In this document: positions 45,583-53,601 of the stretch, piece after piece | Position numbering within the stretch: position 1 is the first letter of the stretch | Layout of the letters: the number at the start of each line of letters is the position of its first letter | NCBI GenBank assembly: GCA_015061145.1 | Contig: SUXD01000002.1 | Span: forward strand, 86,001-150,000 | From: Bacteroidales bacterium | Lineage (GTDB): Bacteria; Bacteroidota; Bacteroidia; Bacteroidales; Paludibacteraceae | Direction of reading: 5' to 3' | Length of the DNA: 64,000 bases | Notes under the pieces: generated by a model | The model's database searches: none | What the model saw: the letters and a program-made list of their open reading frames with translations, nothing else | What the model was told of the DNA's origin: nothing | Position numbers and translations under genes: made by a program

Positions 45583-46056
45583 ATGAAAACTACAGTTCTT
45601 TTCCCTGGCACATTCGACCCCTTCACCATCGGTCATCTCTCCATCGTCAACCGAGCGCTGAACAACTTCGACCATGTGGTTGTAGCTATTGGCAACAATA
45701 TGATGAAAAGGCCGTTTTTCTCAATAGAGAAACGCATCGAAATGTGCAAAGAAATATTTAAGGACGAGCCACGCGTGAGCGTTGAATGCTACAACTGCCT
45801 GACCGCCGACTTCGCCAAGCAGATAGGCGCCAACGCCATACTGAGAGGCATCCGTACTGTGGCCGACTTTGAATACGAGCGCAGCGTGGCCGATGCCAAC
45901 CGCCATATGACAGGTATCGACACCATACTGCTCTTCACTGAAACACAATACTCGTTTGTAAGTTCGTCGGTAGTGCGCGACCTGCTGCTGTACAAAAAAG
46001 TGGAAGCAGTGAGACATTACCTGCCCCAAAATATCGACATAGAAAAATACATGTGA
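45583..46056 (+). CDS. coaD: pantetheine-phosphate adenylyltransferase
   Basis: Fourth step of coenzyme A synthesis, adding AMP to phosphopantetheine. 157 residues. The nucleotidyltransferase motif LFPGTFDPFTIGH is at the N terminus (TxGH form), with GIRTVADFEYERSVADANR in the middle and SFVSSSVVRDLL near the C terminus (ISSxxVR). CoA is the substrate of the acyl-CoA ligase and the source of the ACP prosthetic group, but they are not adjacent. Confidence 0.96.
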   Translation: MKTTVLFPGTFDPFTIGHLSIVNRALNNFDHVVVAIGNNMMKRPFFSIEKRIEMCKEIFKDEPRVSVECYNCLTADFAKQIGANAILRGIRTVADFEYERSVADANRHMTGIDTILLFTETQYSFVSSSVVRDLLLYKKVEAVRHYLPQNIDIEKYM

Positions 46057-46100
46057 TTTCAGACTTTATCATATAAAAAACGATAATTTCATTTTTTTCC

Positions 46101-46108
46101 TACTTTTG
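46101..46108 (+). promoter_or_regulatory. possible -7 promoter box
   Basis: TACTTTTG, fitting TAnnTTTG, 17 bp before the ATG of the small barrel gene. No TTTG is seen at the -33 distance, so this is only a partial match. Confidence 0.4.
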
Positions 46109-46125
46109 CAGAAAATCTTGCACTT

Positions 46126-46680
46126 ATGAAAAAAGCTATTCTTTCAATCATCATTTTTATTTCCTCTGCTTCAACCGTTTTTGCTCAATGCGACAGTCTT
46201 GATATTGTAAACAATCGTGACAAACTTTCCTTTAGTATCGGTATGGGATATGACCATTCTGCAATTGGATTAGGACTGATTGGATATCCGCAAAAGAATA
46301 TCGGAATTTTTGCCAATGGAGGAAACGGAATAGCCGGTTTATCTTATAGTGTTGGCATCAAAGTCCGATATATCACGCGCGGCATTGTCGATCCTTATAT
46401 CATGGCCATGTATGGCTATTCAGGCTCAATATATCTAAGGGATAGGGATGGAGCCCGCACCAAAGACAGCAAAGTTTTTACTGACCCTGCCATAGGAGGT
46501 GGTATTGATGTACACCTTAAAAATTCCAAAGGTTACTTTTCTTTTGGCATTATAGCGCCCTTCAACAAGAAAGAGCAAAAAGAGTATCGTGACAAGATGG
46601 AAGAAAAGGGCTACGAATTCCGGAATGGATTAATCTTGCCAATTGGCATTTCTATTAGCTTTAAATTAAGGATTATATAA
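46126..46680 (+). CDS. small secreted beta-rich protein, unknown function
   Basis: 184 residues with the signal peptide MKKAILSIIIFISSASTVFAQ. The mature part looks like a small outer-membrane barrel: repeated alternating strands (KLSFSIGMGYDHSAIGLGLIGY, GLSYSVGIKVRYIT, IYLRDRDGARTK), ending ISISFKLRII with an aromatic/hydrophobic C-terminal strand. No family recognised. Expressed alone, between coaD and the ECF sigma factor. Confidence 0.65.
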   Translation: MKKAILSIIIFISSASTVFAQCDSLDIVNNRDKLSFSIGMGYDHSAIGLGLIGYPQKNIGIFANGGNGIAGLSYSVGIKVRYITRGIVDPYIMAMYGYSGSIYLRDRDGARTKDSKVFTDPAIGGGIDVHLKNSKGYFSFGIIAPFNKKEQKEYRDKMEEKGYEFRNGLILPIGISISFKLRII

Positions 46681-46714
46681 ATCCAAGTACGGCAAGGACG
46701 ATTTAATTCAATTC

Positions 46715-46746
46715 TTTCAAAAACAGAATAAAATCATTATCTTTGT
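46715..46746 (+). promoter_or_regulatory. promoter of the ECF sigma gene
   Basis: TTTC (46715-46718), 20 nt, TATCTTTG (46739-46746). The -7 element is exact and the -33 has one change. Its position just before 46750 shows that the upstream TTG at 46750 is too close to be the start, supporting ATG 46774. Confidence 0.55.
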
Positions 46747-46773
46747 GTTTTGAATTTGTTTTTGCAAGAAAAA

Positions 46774-47322
46774 ATGACTGAACAAACCGAAAAAGAAATA
46801 TTGGATTTGCTTCATGCCCAAGCGTACGAAAAGGCTTTCAACCTTATCGTCGGCAAATTGTCGCGAAAAGTTTATTGGCAGATTCGTAAAATGGTGCTTT
46901 CGCACGATGACGCCAACGATGTTCTGCAAAACACATTCATCAAGGCATGGGGGGCGCTTCCCGAGTTCAGAGGTGACTCCAAAATCTCCACCTGGCTATA
47001 TAAGATAGCCACTAACGAGTCGCTATCTTTTCTCACCACTCAGCGCGCCAAACACATGGCTGATCCGCTTGACCTTGAGGACATCATGATACAAAATCTG
47101 CAAGCCGACCCCTATTTTTCAGGCGACGAGGCGCAACTCAAACTTCAGAAAGCCATTGCGCAACTACCAGAGAAACAGCGCCTTGTATTCAATATGAAAT
47201 ACTTTGACGAAATGAAATACGAAGACATGTCCGAAATTCTCGGCACCTCCGTCGGAGCGCTCAAAGCATCTTATCACATCGCCGTACAGAAAATAGAGGC
47301 TTTCTTGAAAATGGAAGAGTGA
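46774..47322 (+). CDS. ECF-family RNA polymerase sigma factor
   Basis: 182 residues from ATG 46774 (MTEQTEKEIL). Sigma2 region: DANDVLQNTFIKAWGALPEFRGDSKISTWLYKIATNESLSFL. Sigma4 region: LPEKQRLVFNMKYFDEMKYEDMSEILGTSVGALKASYHIAVQKIEAFL, a typical ECF helix-turn-helix. The next gene encodes a small one-span membrane protein, a natural anti-sigma candidate. The regulon cannot be read from sequence. Confidence 0.93.
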   Translation: MTEQTEKEILDLLHAQAYEKAFNLIVGKLSRKVYWQIRKMVLSHDDANDVLQNTFIKAWGALPEFRGDSKISTWLYKIATNESLSFLTTQRAKHMADPLDLEDIMIQNLQADPYFSGDEAQLKLQKAIAQLPEKQRLVFNMKYFDEMKYEDMSEILGTSVGALKASYHIAVQKIEAFLKMEE

Positions 47323-47398
47323 AACGCTACAAAACGGAATATTTTTTCAATAAAATTTCTACCATTTATTTAAACCTTTTATTTTTTTTCTCGTCATA

Positions 47399-47776
47399 AT
47401 GGCAGTTATGGAAGAAAAGATGGACATATTGAAAAACTTCGGCAAAGAGAATCCGTTTTCTGTACCCGAAAATTATTTCGAAGATTTTGCTCAGAACATT
47501 CAGAGAAGAATCAAGGAAGAAGAACCTTCGAAAAAGACTGTCACTATGTCGCGCATCGCCATTGTCTTTTCCGCTGCAGCCACATTGGCCATCGCCTTGT
47601 TTGCCGCAGACGCCATTTTCGGAACTAAATCGCCTTCAGGAAATGGTTTACAGCAAAACATCGCTGCCGCAGAATACGACGAAACAGAATCCGACACTTG
47701 GATTGCCTACCTTGACGAAAGCACCCAAATCGAATATTTTGTTTCGAACTTCGAGAATGACGACACCGACTTTTAA
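47399..47776 (+). CDS. small one-span membrane protein, possible anti-sigma factor
   Basis: 125 residues. A soluble N terminus (MDILKNFGKENPFSVPENYFEDFAQNIQRRIKEEEP) precedes one membrane span (SRIAIVFSAAATLAIALFAADAIF) and an acidic outer tail ending NFENDDTDF. The N-terminal PENYFE-(D/E)F pattern occurs in small partners of ECF sigma factors in Bacteroidota. Position 77 bp after the sigma gene supports the pairing; activity is inferred. Start could be Met4 (MEEKMD). The 186-bp gap that follows shows a weak promoter-like TTTG/GAAATTTG before cstA and nothing else. Confidence 0.72.
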   Translation: MAVMEEKMDILKNFGKENPFSVPENYFEDFAQNIQRRIKEEEPSKKTVTMSRIAIVFSAAATLAIALFAADAIFGTKSPSGNGLQQNIAAAEYDETESDTWIAYLDESTQIEYFVSNFENDDTDF

Positions 47777-47962
47777 CGGCCGACCTCGAAAAACCTTCGC
47801 TGATTCTTGCTCTGCATGCTACCGACAGACATACAAATCTTCAGACTGCTGCACACCGCTTTAGCCTTTTACCGACAGGCAGCGACAGAATTTTTCTGCG
47901 CCTAATAGAAATTTGCGTTTTTCGCCGTTTTTTTCGAAATTTGCAAAAAAAATTCACAAACC

Positions 47963-49384
47963 ATGATAACATTCTTAGTAGCAATTGCCTTATTGCTGAT
48001 AGGTTACGCAGTTTACGGAAAAATCGCAGAAAAAATTATCGCCCCAAGCGCAGAGCGTAAAACACCTGCCTACACCATGCAGGACGGTGTGGACTACATA
48101 CCGATGCCCACATGGAAAATCTTCATGATACAATTTCTTAACATTGCAGGACTAGGGCCTATATTTGGCGCCGTTTTGGGCGCGAAATTCGGAGTGTCAG
48201 CTTATTTGTGGATTGTTATCGGATGCATTTTCATCGGTTCAGTTCACGATTACCTTTCAGGCATGATGTCACTCAGAATGAATGGCGCCAACTTGCCAGA
48301 CATTGTCGGGAAATTCTTGGGAGACAAGACAAAACTTGTGATGCGAATCTTCACGGTAGTGCTGATGGTAATGGTCGGCGCGGTATTCGTATCAGGACCA
48401 GCAGCAATACTGGACAAAATCACTCCCGATTTTTTTAACGCCAATTTCTGGATTGCCGTCATATTCATTTATTATGTCATTGCCACATTGCTCCCCATCG
48501 ACGCCATTATAGGGAAAATTTACCCTCTATTCGCCATAGCGCTCATTTTCATGGCGTTAGGAGTTTTCTGCATGCTAGTGTTCGGCGGTTATGGCGCCAG
48601 TCTGCCCGAAATTACCGAAGGCTTGCAAAACACCCATCCTAAAGCCAGTTCAACCCCAATATTCCCCATTATGTGCATCACCATTGCCTGTGGCGCCATA
48701 TCGGGTTTCCATGCCACGCAGTCGCCCCTCATGGCGCGCTGCTTAAAGAACGAGACCCTTGGACGTCGAGTTTTTTACGGGTCCATGATTTTAGAAGGCG
48801 TGATGGCACTCATCTGGGCTGCCGCCGCTATATGGTACTATCAAGAGAACGGGCTGGAAGAAGGCAATGCTTCGTTGATTGTTGATTTCATTACAAACAC
48901 ATTTTTAGGTAAACTCGGCGCCATACTAGCATTGCTAGGAGTTGTATTCGCTCCCATTACATCGGGCGACACCGCACTGCGGAGCTGCCGCCTTATTCTT
49001 GCCGATTTTCTGAAACTCAATCAAAAGCAAATATCGAAACGGCTTATGATTTCGATCCCCTTGTTTCTGGCATGTGCAGGCGTGATAATATACTCACTTA
49101 GCGACAAAGACGGATTCAACATTATTTGGCGCTATTTCGGATGGTCAAATCAAGCGCTAGCCGTTTTCACTTTGTGGTCAATAACCGTGTATTTGCATCA
49201 AGAGAAAAGACAATGGCTGATAACTTTCATCCCTGCCGTATTCATGACACTGGTATGCGGCACCTATCTGTTCATCGCACCTGAATGCTTTGCACTGAAC
49301 CATACATTGAGCTACATTATTGGCACATTGCTCACACTGATATGCACCGCAACATTTATAATCAAAATGAACAAAAAGAAATAG
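47963..49384 (+). CDS. CstA-family carbon-starvation carrier
   Basis: 473 residues, integral membrane, with about a dozen spans. CstA signature pieces are MITFLVAIALLLIGYAVYGK, IAGLGPIFGAVLGAKFGVSAYLW, CGAISGFHATQSPLMARCL, and FAPITSGDTALRSCRLILADFL. It is the short form without the C-terminal extension of E. coli CstA. Family members import peptides or pyruvate under carbon limitation; the substrate here is not decided by sequence. Single gene, ended by a strong terminator. Confidence 0.92.
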   Translation: MITFLVAIALLLIGYAVYGKIAEKIIAPSAERKTPAYTMQDGVDYIPMPTWKIFMIQFLNIAGLGPIFGAVLGAKFGVSAYLWIVIGCIFIGSVHDYLSGMMSLRMNGANLPDIVGKFLGDKTKLVMRIFTVVLMVMVGAVFVSGPAAILDKITPDFFNANFWIAVIFIYYVIATLLPIDAIIGKIYPLFAIALIFMALGVFCMLVFGGYGASLPEITEGLQNTHPKASSTPIFPIMCITIACGAISGFHATQSPLMARCLKNETLGRRVFYGSMILEGVMALIWAAAAIWYYQENGLEEGNASLIVDFITNTFLGKLGAILALLGVVFAPITSGDTALRSCRLILADFLKLNQKQISKRLMISIPLFLACAGVIIYSLSDKDGFNIIWRYFGWSNQALAVFTLWSITVYLHQEKRQWLITFIPAVFMTLVCGTYLFIAPECFALNHTLSYIIGTLLTLICTATFIIKMNKKK

Positions 49385-49403
49385 ACGGATACATGGCATA
49401 CAC

Positions 49404-49442
49404 AAAAAAGAGTTCCTGACACAATGTCAAGAACTCTTTTTT
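49404..49442. terminator. bidirectional intrinsic terminator
   Basis: 18-bp stem with one mismatch: 49404-49421 pairs with 49425-49442 around the loop CAA. A and T runs on both sides, between cstA and the convergent rrf2-type gene. Confidence 0.9.
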
Positions 49443-49457
49443 TACTTGCAAATCATT

Positions 49458-49880
49458 TCATATCCACATGCCATCTTCTGTTCTCATCAAATCGGCAATC
49501 GTGATGCTATCGAAATAATCGTTTATCATCTTGTCCAATTTCTTCCACATCGGCAATGTTCTGCAGTTTGTTTTTTTAGGGCAATCAGGGCCTCCACATT
49601 CTAGGCAAGACACAGGGGCAAGAGTACCTTCGGTAAGTCGCAAGAAATCGCCCACTTTATATTCCGAAGGATCCTTCGTCAGTTTATATCCGCCGCCTTT
49701 TCCATGCACAGCATCTACCATTCCATGCTTAGAGAGAAGCGCCATTATGTTCTCAAGATACTTTATGGAAACACCTTGCCTTTCCGAAAGGTCTTTCAAC
49801 CTGACATATTTGGAAGAGCACTGCTCCGCTAAATCCACAATCACTCTGATTGCATACCGACCACGCGTTGAAATCATCAT
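49458..49880 (-). CDS. Rrf2-family transcriptional regulator
   Basis: 140 residues. N-terminal winged helix: MISTRGRYAIRVIVDLAEQ, LSERQGVSIKYLENIMALLSKHGMVDAVHGKGGGYKL. A four-cysteine motif C-x2-C-x4-C-x5-C (SCLECGGPDCPKKTNC) in the C-terminal part could bind an Fe-S cluster or zinc. The gene follows metY and cysK on the same strand, a grouping like the CymR sulfur regulon, where cysteine status is sensed through CysK. That comparison is by analogy. A likely operator lies at the metY promoter (52350-52376). Confidence 0.92.
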   Translation of the reverse strand: MMISTRGRYAIRVIVDLAEQCSSKYVRLKDLSERQGVSIKYLENIMALLSKHGMVDAVHGKGGGYKLTKDPSEYKVGDFLRLTEGTLAPVSCLECGGPDCPKKTNCRTLPMWKKLDKMINDYFDSITIADLMRTEDGMWI

Positions 49881-49978
49881 CTCTTTCTAACATTAAAAAT
49901 CCGTAAGCCGCAATAAAACGACTTACGAATTTCACAATATTTTTCCGAATTACAAAATCCGAAACCGTTTATTTCTTC

Positions 49979-50911
49979 TTAATCAGCAAATAATGGCGTG
50001 CTCAAATAACGGTCACCTGTATCAGGAAGAAGCACCACAATAGTTTTGCCTTTGTTTTCTTCGCGTTTGGCGAGCTCGATGGCTGCCCAAAGAGCAGCAC
50101 CGCTGGAAATGCCCACCAGCACTCCTTCTTTTCTGCCAATCAGTTTGCCCACTTCAAAGGCATCTTCGTTCTGCACCGTAATAATCTCGTCGTAAACTGT
50201 GGTGTCAAGCACATCGGGAACAAACCCTGCACCAATACCCTGTATTTTGTGAGAACCGGGGACACCCGTCGAAAGCACTGCAGAAGTAGCAGGTTCGACA
50301 GCCACAATCTTCACTGATTTTTTCTTGCTTTTCAGGAATTTTCCTACGCCCGTCACTGTACCGCCTGTACCTACACCAGCTACAAACACATCAACTTCAC
50401 CGTCGGTATCTTCCCAAATCTCCGGACCTGTTGTTTCAAAATGCGTCTGTGGATTAGCAGGATTCACAAACTGACCGGGGATAAAACCGCCAGGAATCTG
50501 TTCTGCCAGTTCTTTTGCTTTAGCTATAGCGCCTTTCATGCCTTTAGAACCTTCTGTCAGGACCAATTCTGCTCCGTATGCTTTCATCAGCTGACGGCGT
50601 TCGACGCTCATCGTTTCAGGCATGACGATAATTATTCTATATCCTCTTGCTGCCGCCACACTGGCAAGTCCTATGCCCGTATTTCCTGAAGTAGGTTCAA
50701 TGATGACAGAATCTGCCTTCAACTTTCCTGATTTTTCCGCATCATCAATCATGGATTTTGCAATACGGTCTTTCACACTGCCTGCAGGATTGAAATACTC
50801 TAGTTTCGCCACCAATCTGGCTTTCAAATCAAACTCTTTCTCTATGTGAGACAACTCCAATAACGGAGTGCGACCTATAAGCTGGTCGGCTGCTGAAAAA
50901 ATCTTTGCCAT
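49979..50911 (-). CDS. cysK: cysteine synthase
   Basis: PLP enzyme making cysteine from O-acetylserine and sulfide. 310 residues. The PLP lysine is in [14 protein letters not shown]; the phosphate-binding loop [16 protein letters not shown] and the [17 protein letters not shown] turn are standard. Its own -7 box on the minus strand, TAACTTTG (50954-50947), overlaps the end of metY, so it can be transcribed both from metY and separately. The rrf2-type regulator gene starts 98 bp downstream. Confidence 0.96.
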   Translation of the reverse strand: MAKIFSAADQLIGRTPLLELSHIEKEFDLKARLVAKLEYFNPAGSVKDRIAKSMIDDAEKSGKLKADSVIIEPTSGNTGIGLASVAAARGYRIIIVMPETMSVERRQLMKAYGAELVLTEGSKGMKGAIAKAKELAEQIPGGFIPGQFVNPANPQTHFETTGPEIWEDTDGEVDVFVAGVGTGGTVTGVGKFLKSKKKSVKIVAVEPATSAVLSTGVPGSHKIQGIGAGFVPDVLDTTVYDEIITVQNEDAFEVGKLIGRKEGVLVGISSGAALWAAIELAKREENKGKTIVVLLPDTGDRYLSTPLFAD

Positions 50912-50951
50912 AATATTTATTCTAATTTTTATTTGTTCTGATTACACAAAG

Positions 50952-52277
50952 TTACTTATTTAAAATCTTTTGCAGAAAACTTCTTTCATTTTTCACCGCT
51001 TCGAATCCATTCTGAAGGTCATCTATGATATCATCAACATGTTCCGTACCGATAGACAGGCGAATGGTGCTAGGCGTAATGCCTTGTTCTGCAAGTTCCG
51101 CCTCTGTCAACTGCGAATGGGTAGTTGACGCTGGATGAATGACAAGCGATTTTACATCCGCAACATTAGCCAACAGACTGAAAATCTTTAAATTGTCGAT
51201 AAATTTCCATGCAGCCTCCTTGCCGCCTTTTATTTCGAATGTGAATATGCTGGCGCCGCCATTGGGAAAATATTTTTGATACAATTCATGGTCGGGATGA
51301 TCATTCAACGAAGGGTGATTCACTTTCTCAACAAGCGGGTGATTACGCAGAAACTCCACTACTTTTTTGGTATTCTCCACATGGCGTTCGAGACGCAACG
51401 ACAAAGTTTCGACACCTTGCAACAGCAAGAAAGCGTTAAATGGGCTAATGGCTGCGCCTTGGTCGCGCAATAAAATGGCACGAATGTATGTGACAAATGC
51501 TGCCGGTCCTACTACTTTGGCAAATGATACGCCATGATAGCTAGGATTAGGATCAGCAATCGGCGCATATTTGCCAGATTTCACCCAGTCGAACTTGCCG
51601 CCATCGACAATAATGCCGCCCAATGTGGTTCCATGACCGCCAATGAATTTTGTTGCCGAATGAACAACAATATCAGCGCCGTGTTCTAATGGACGAATCA
51701 AGTACGGAGTGCCGAAAGTATTGTCAATCACTAATGGGATATCATATCTGTGCGCAATTTCGGCAATTGCATCTATGTTCGGAATATCGCTGTTTGGATT
51801 TCCAAGTGTTTCCAAATAGATAGCTTTAGTGTTCGACTTAATAGCAGCTTCCACTTCTTGCAGATTGTGTGCATCAACAAACGATGTCTGTACGCCAAAC
51901 TGCGGCAATGTGTGCGCTAAGAGGTTGTAACTGCCACCATAAATGGTTTTCTGTGCCACGATATGATCGCCACTCTGAGCCAGCGCCTGAATAGTGTAGG
52001 TAATGGCTGCAGCCCCCGACGCCAGCGCCAATGCTGCCACACCCCCCTCGAGCGCCGCAATTCTTTTCTCAAGTACATCTTGCGTAGAATTTGTCAATCG
52101 CCCATAAATATTGCCCGCATCAGCAAGTCCGAAACGATCGGCCGCATGCTTTGAATTATGAAATACATACGAAGTAGTCTGATAAATAGGTACGGCTCTC
52201 GAATCTGTCACCGGATCAGCCTGCTCTTGTCCTACATGCAGTTGCAATGTCTCAAATTTGTAAGATTTCTGTGTCAT
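50952..52277 (-). CDS. metY: O-acetylhomoserine sulfhydrylase (MetY)
   Basis: PLP enzyme making homocysteine directly from O-acetylhomoserine and sulfide (or cysteine from O-acetylserine). 441 residues. N terminus TLQLHVGQEQADPVTDSRAVPIYQTTSYVF; PLP lysine in VHSATKFIGGHG; C-terminal RLSIGTEHVDDIIDDLQNGF. A strong Shine-Dalgarno AAGGAGGT (52290-52283) lies 5 nt before the ATG, which is rare in this lineage. Its promoter region is covered by an inverted repeat (52350-52376). Feeds MetH with homocysteine. Confidence 0.94.
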   Translation of the reverse strand: MTQKSYKFETLQLHVGQEQADPVTDSRAVPIYQTTSYVFHNSKHAADRFGLADAGNIYGRLTNSTQDVLEKRIAALEGGVAALALASGAAAITYTIQALAQSGDHIVAQKTIYGGSYNLLAHTLPQFGVQTSFVDAHNLQEVEAAIKSNTKAIYLETLGNPNSDIPNIDAIAEIAHRYDIPLVIDNTFGTPYLIRPLEHGADIVVHSATKFIGGHGTTLGGIIVDGGKFDWVKSGKYAPIADPNPSYHGVSFAKVVGPAAFVTYIRAILLRDQGAAISPFNAFLLLQGVETLSLRLERHVENTKKVVEFLRNHPLVEKVNHPSLNDHPDHELYQKYFPNGGASIFTFEIKGGKEAAWKFIDNLKIFSLLANVADVKSLVIHPASTTHSQLTEAELAEQGITPSTIRLSIGTEHVDDIIDDLQNGFEAVKNERSFLQKILNK

Positions 52278-52328
52278 GATTAACCTCCTTTTTTATGTTA
52301 TTTACCTTTTTCTTCTATTTTGACACTG

Positions 52329-52336
52329 CAAAGATA
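52329..52336 (-). promoter_or_regulatory. -7 promoter box of metY
   Basis: TATCTTTG on the minus strand, an exact -7 element. The place of the -33 box (about 52356-52359) is inside the inverted repeat and lacks TTTG, which suits a regulated promoter. The leader would be about 45-50 nt. Confidence 0.65.
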
Positions 52337-52349
52337 TATACTTTTTTTT

Positions 52350-52376
52350 ATTTACCTACTATATTGGTAGGTAAAT
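52350..52376. promoter_or_regulatory. inverted-repeat operator candidate for metY
   Basis: Perfect 10-bp arms ATTTACCTAC (52350-52359) and GTAGGTAAAT (52367-52376), with a 7-nt spacer TATATTG. It lies over the -33 region of the metY promoter. The dimeric regulator encoded in the same operon (Rrf2 family) is the obvious candidate to bind it; binding is inferred. Confidence 0.72.
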
Positions 52377-52434
52377 GTGCTATTTTTTTGAAAATAATTT
52401 TCATTATCACTGAAAATCAGCAACTTATATTGGC

Positions 52435-52470
52435 AAAAAAATGGAGTGAATATTGTTATTCGCTCCATTT
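52435..52470 (-). terminator. intrinsic terminator after rubrerythrin
   Basis: 13-bp stem AAATGGAGTGAAT (52439-52451) with ATTCGCTCCATTT (52458-52470), one wobble, loop ATTGTT. On the minus strand a T run follows. Confidence 0.85.
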
Positions 52471-52497
52471 CACTGTTTTCTCAATACTGAGAACTGA

Positions 52498-53046
52498 TTA
52501 TTTCTTGAAATAACGGTTGAATAGTCCTTCAAAACCTTTTCCATGACGAGCCTCGTCCTTAGCCATTTCGTGCACAGTATCATGTATGGCGTCGAGATTC
52601 AACTCTTTTGCTCGTTTAGCGATACGCATTTTATCCTCGCATGCACCGCTTTCTGCCACCATTCGTTTTTCTAGATTTGTTTTAGTATCCCAAACAACTT
52701 CACCTAGCAATTCAGCGAATTTGGCGCAATGATCAGCTTCTTCAAAGGCATAGCGTCTGAAAGCTTCTGCTATTTCAGGATAACCTTCTCGGTCAGCTTG
52801 GCGGCTCATGGCAAGATACATTCCGACTTCTGTAGCTTCGCCCATGAAATGCGCATTTAAGTCTTTCTTCATTTGGTCATCTGTATCTTTTGCCACACCT
52901 ACTACATGTTCTGTCACAAAAGTAAGCGCAGCGTCAGCGTCCAACTCGTTCCATTTAACCACTTGTTTGCACTGAGGACATCTTTCTGGAGCCTCATTCC
53001 CTTCGTAAACAAACCCGCATATCGGGCACACAAATTTCTTTTTCAT
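52498..53046 (-). CDS. reverse rubrerythrin (peroxide reductase)
   Basis: 182 residues. The rubredoxin-type FeS4 site is at the N terminus ([23 protein letters not shown]), followed by the ferritin-like di-iron domain with its helix motifs ([65 protein letters not shown]). Domain order is inverted compared with classical rubrerythrin. Such enzymes reduce H2O2 in anaerobes. It is 19 nt downstream of the PerR-like gene and in the same transcript, and has its own terminator. Confidence 0.9.
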   Translation of the reverse strand: MKKKFVCPICGFVYEGNEAPERCPQCKQVVKWNELDADAALTFVTEHVVGVAKDTDDQMKKDLNAHFMGEATEVGMYLAMSRQADREGYPEIAEAFRRYAFEEADHCAKFAELLGEVVWDTKTNLEKRMVAESGACEDKMRIAKRAKELNLDAIHDTVHEMAKDEARHGKGFEGLFNRYFKK

Positions 53047-53065
53047 CTTTTTAATCTTTTTGTTT

Positions 53066-53506
53066 TTAATACTTATTTTTACACTCTCTACAAATTCCTT
53101 TATAATATATTGATATTTCAGTTGTCTGCATATCTTCTGGCGACATTGATTTCAGCAATGATATAGCATTCTCCTTAATCGGAACATCAAACAATCTTCC
53201 ACAAGAATTACACAAGAAATGAGCGTGTGGAGATATATCCGCATCATATCTCATTTGCTTATCGTCAATACTCAACCCTTTAACAACACCATGTGATACA
53301 AACATATCCATCGTGTTATAAACTGTCGTCTTCGACAAAGTGGGGATGAAATCATGCAATGCCAGAAACATATCATCAATAGTAGGATGATTACGATACT
53401 TCATCAAATAATACATAAGCATGATTCGTTTTTGAGAAGGACGAATATCGTGCTCTTCTAAAAAAATAGAAATTTTTCTTATGTCATATTTTTGTAATGA
53501 TTCCAT
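53066..53506 (-). CDS. PerR/Fur-family peroxide-responsive regulator
   Basis: 146 residues. N-terminal winged helix ([42 protein letters not shown]), then the Fur-type metal sites [10 protein letters not shown] and a C-terminal C-x-x-C pair [10 protein letters not shown]. Named PerR-like because it is paired with reverse rubrerythrin; Fur-like or Zur-like functions are not excluded by sequence alone. A perfect palindrome overlaps its start codon, consistent with autoregulation. Confidence 0.88.
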   Translation of the reverse strand: MESLQKYDIRKISIFLEEHDIRPSQKRIMLMYYLMKYRNHPTIDDMFLALHDFIPTLSKTTVYNTMDMFVSHGVVKGLSIDDKQMRYDADISPHAHFLCNSCGRLFDVPIKENAISLLKSMSPEDMQTTEISIYYKGICRECKNKY

Positions 53507-53527
53507 TTTTGTAATTTTTACAAAAAT
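53505..53527. promoter_or_regulatory. palindromic operator candidate at perR-like start
   Basis: ATTTTTGTA-N5-TACAAAAAT, two exact 9-bp arms in 23 bp, overlapping the ATG at 53504-53506. The size and AT-rich arms suit a Fur/PerR-type dimer site. Overlap with the start codon means it would also lie at the leader. Confidence 0.62.
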
Positions 53528-53545
53528 AAAAACTATTTATCATAA

Positions 53546-53581
53546 AAAAAAGCGAAAAGAGAAAAATCTTTTCGCTTTTTT
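53546..53581. terminator. intrinsic terminator
   Basis: Perfect 15-bp stem AAAAAAGCGAAAAGA (53546-53560) with 53567-53581 around GAAAAA. On the minus strand it follows the GH13 gene. Confidence 0.85.
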
Positions 53582-53601
53582 CGCAAGAATTATTTATGAG
53601 T

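Noticed and set aside
49902..49927. CGTAAG-N14-CTTACG before the rrf2-type gene as an operator
   Set aside because: Arms are only 6 bp and unlike the metY inverted repeat; may be chance.
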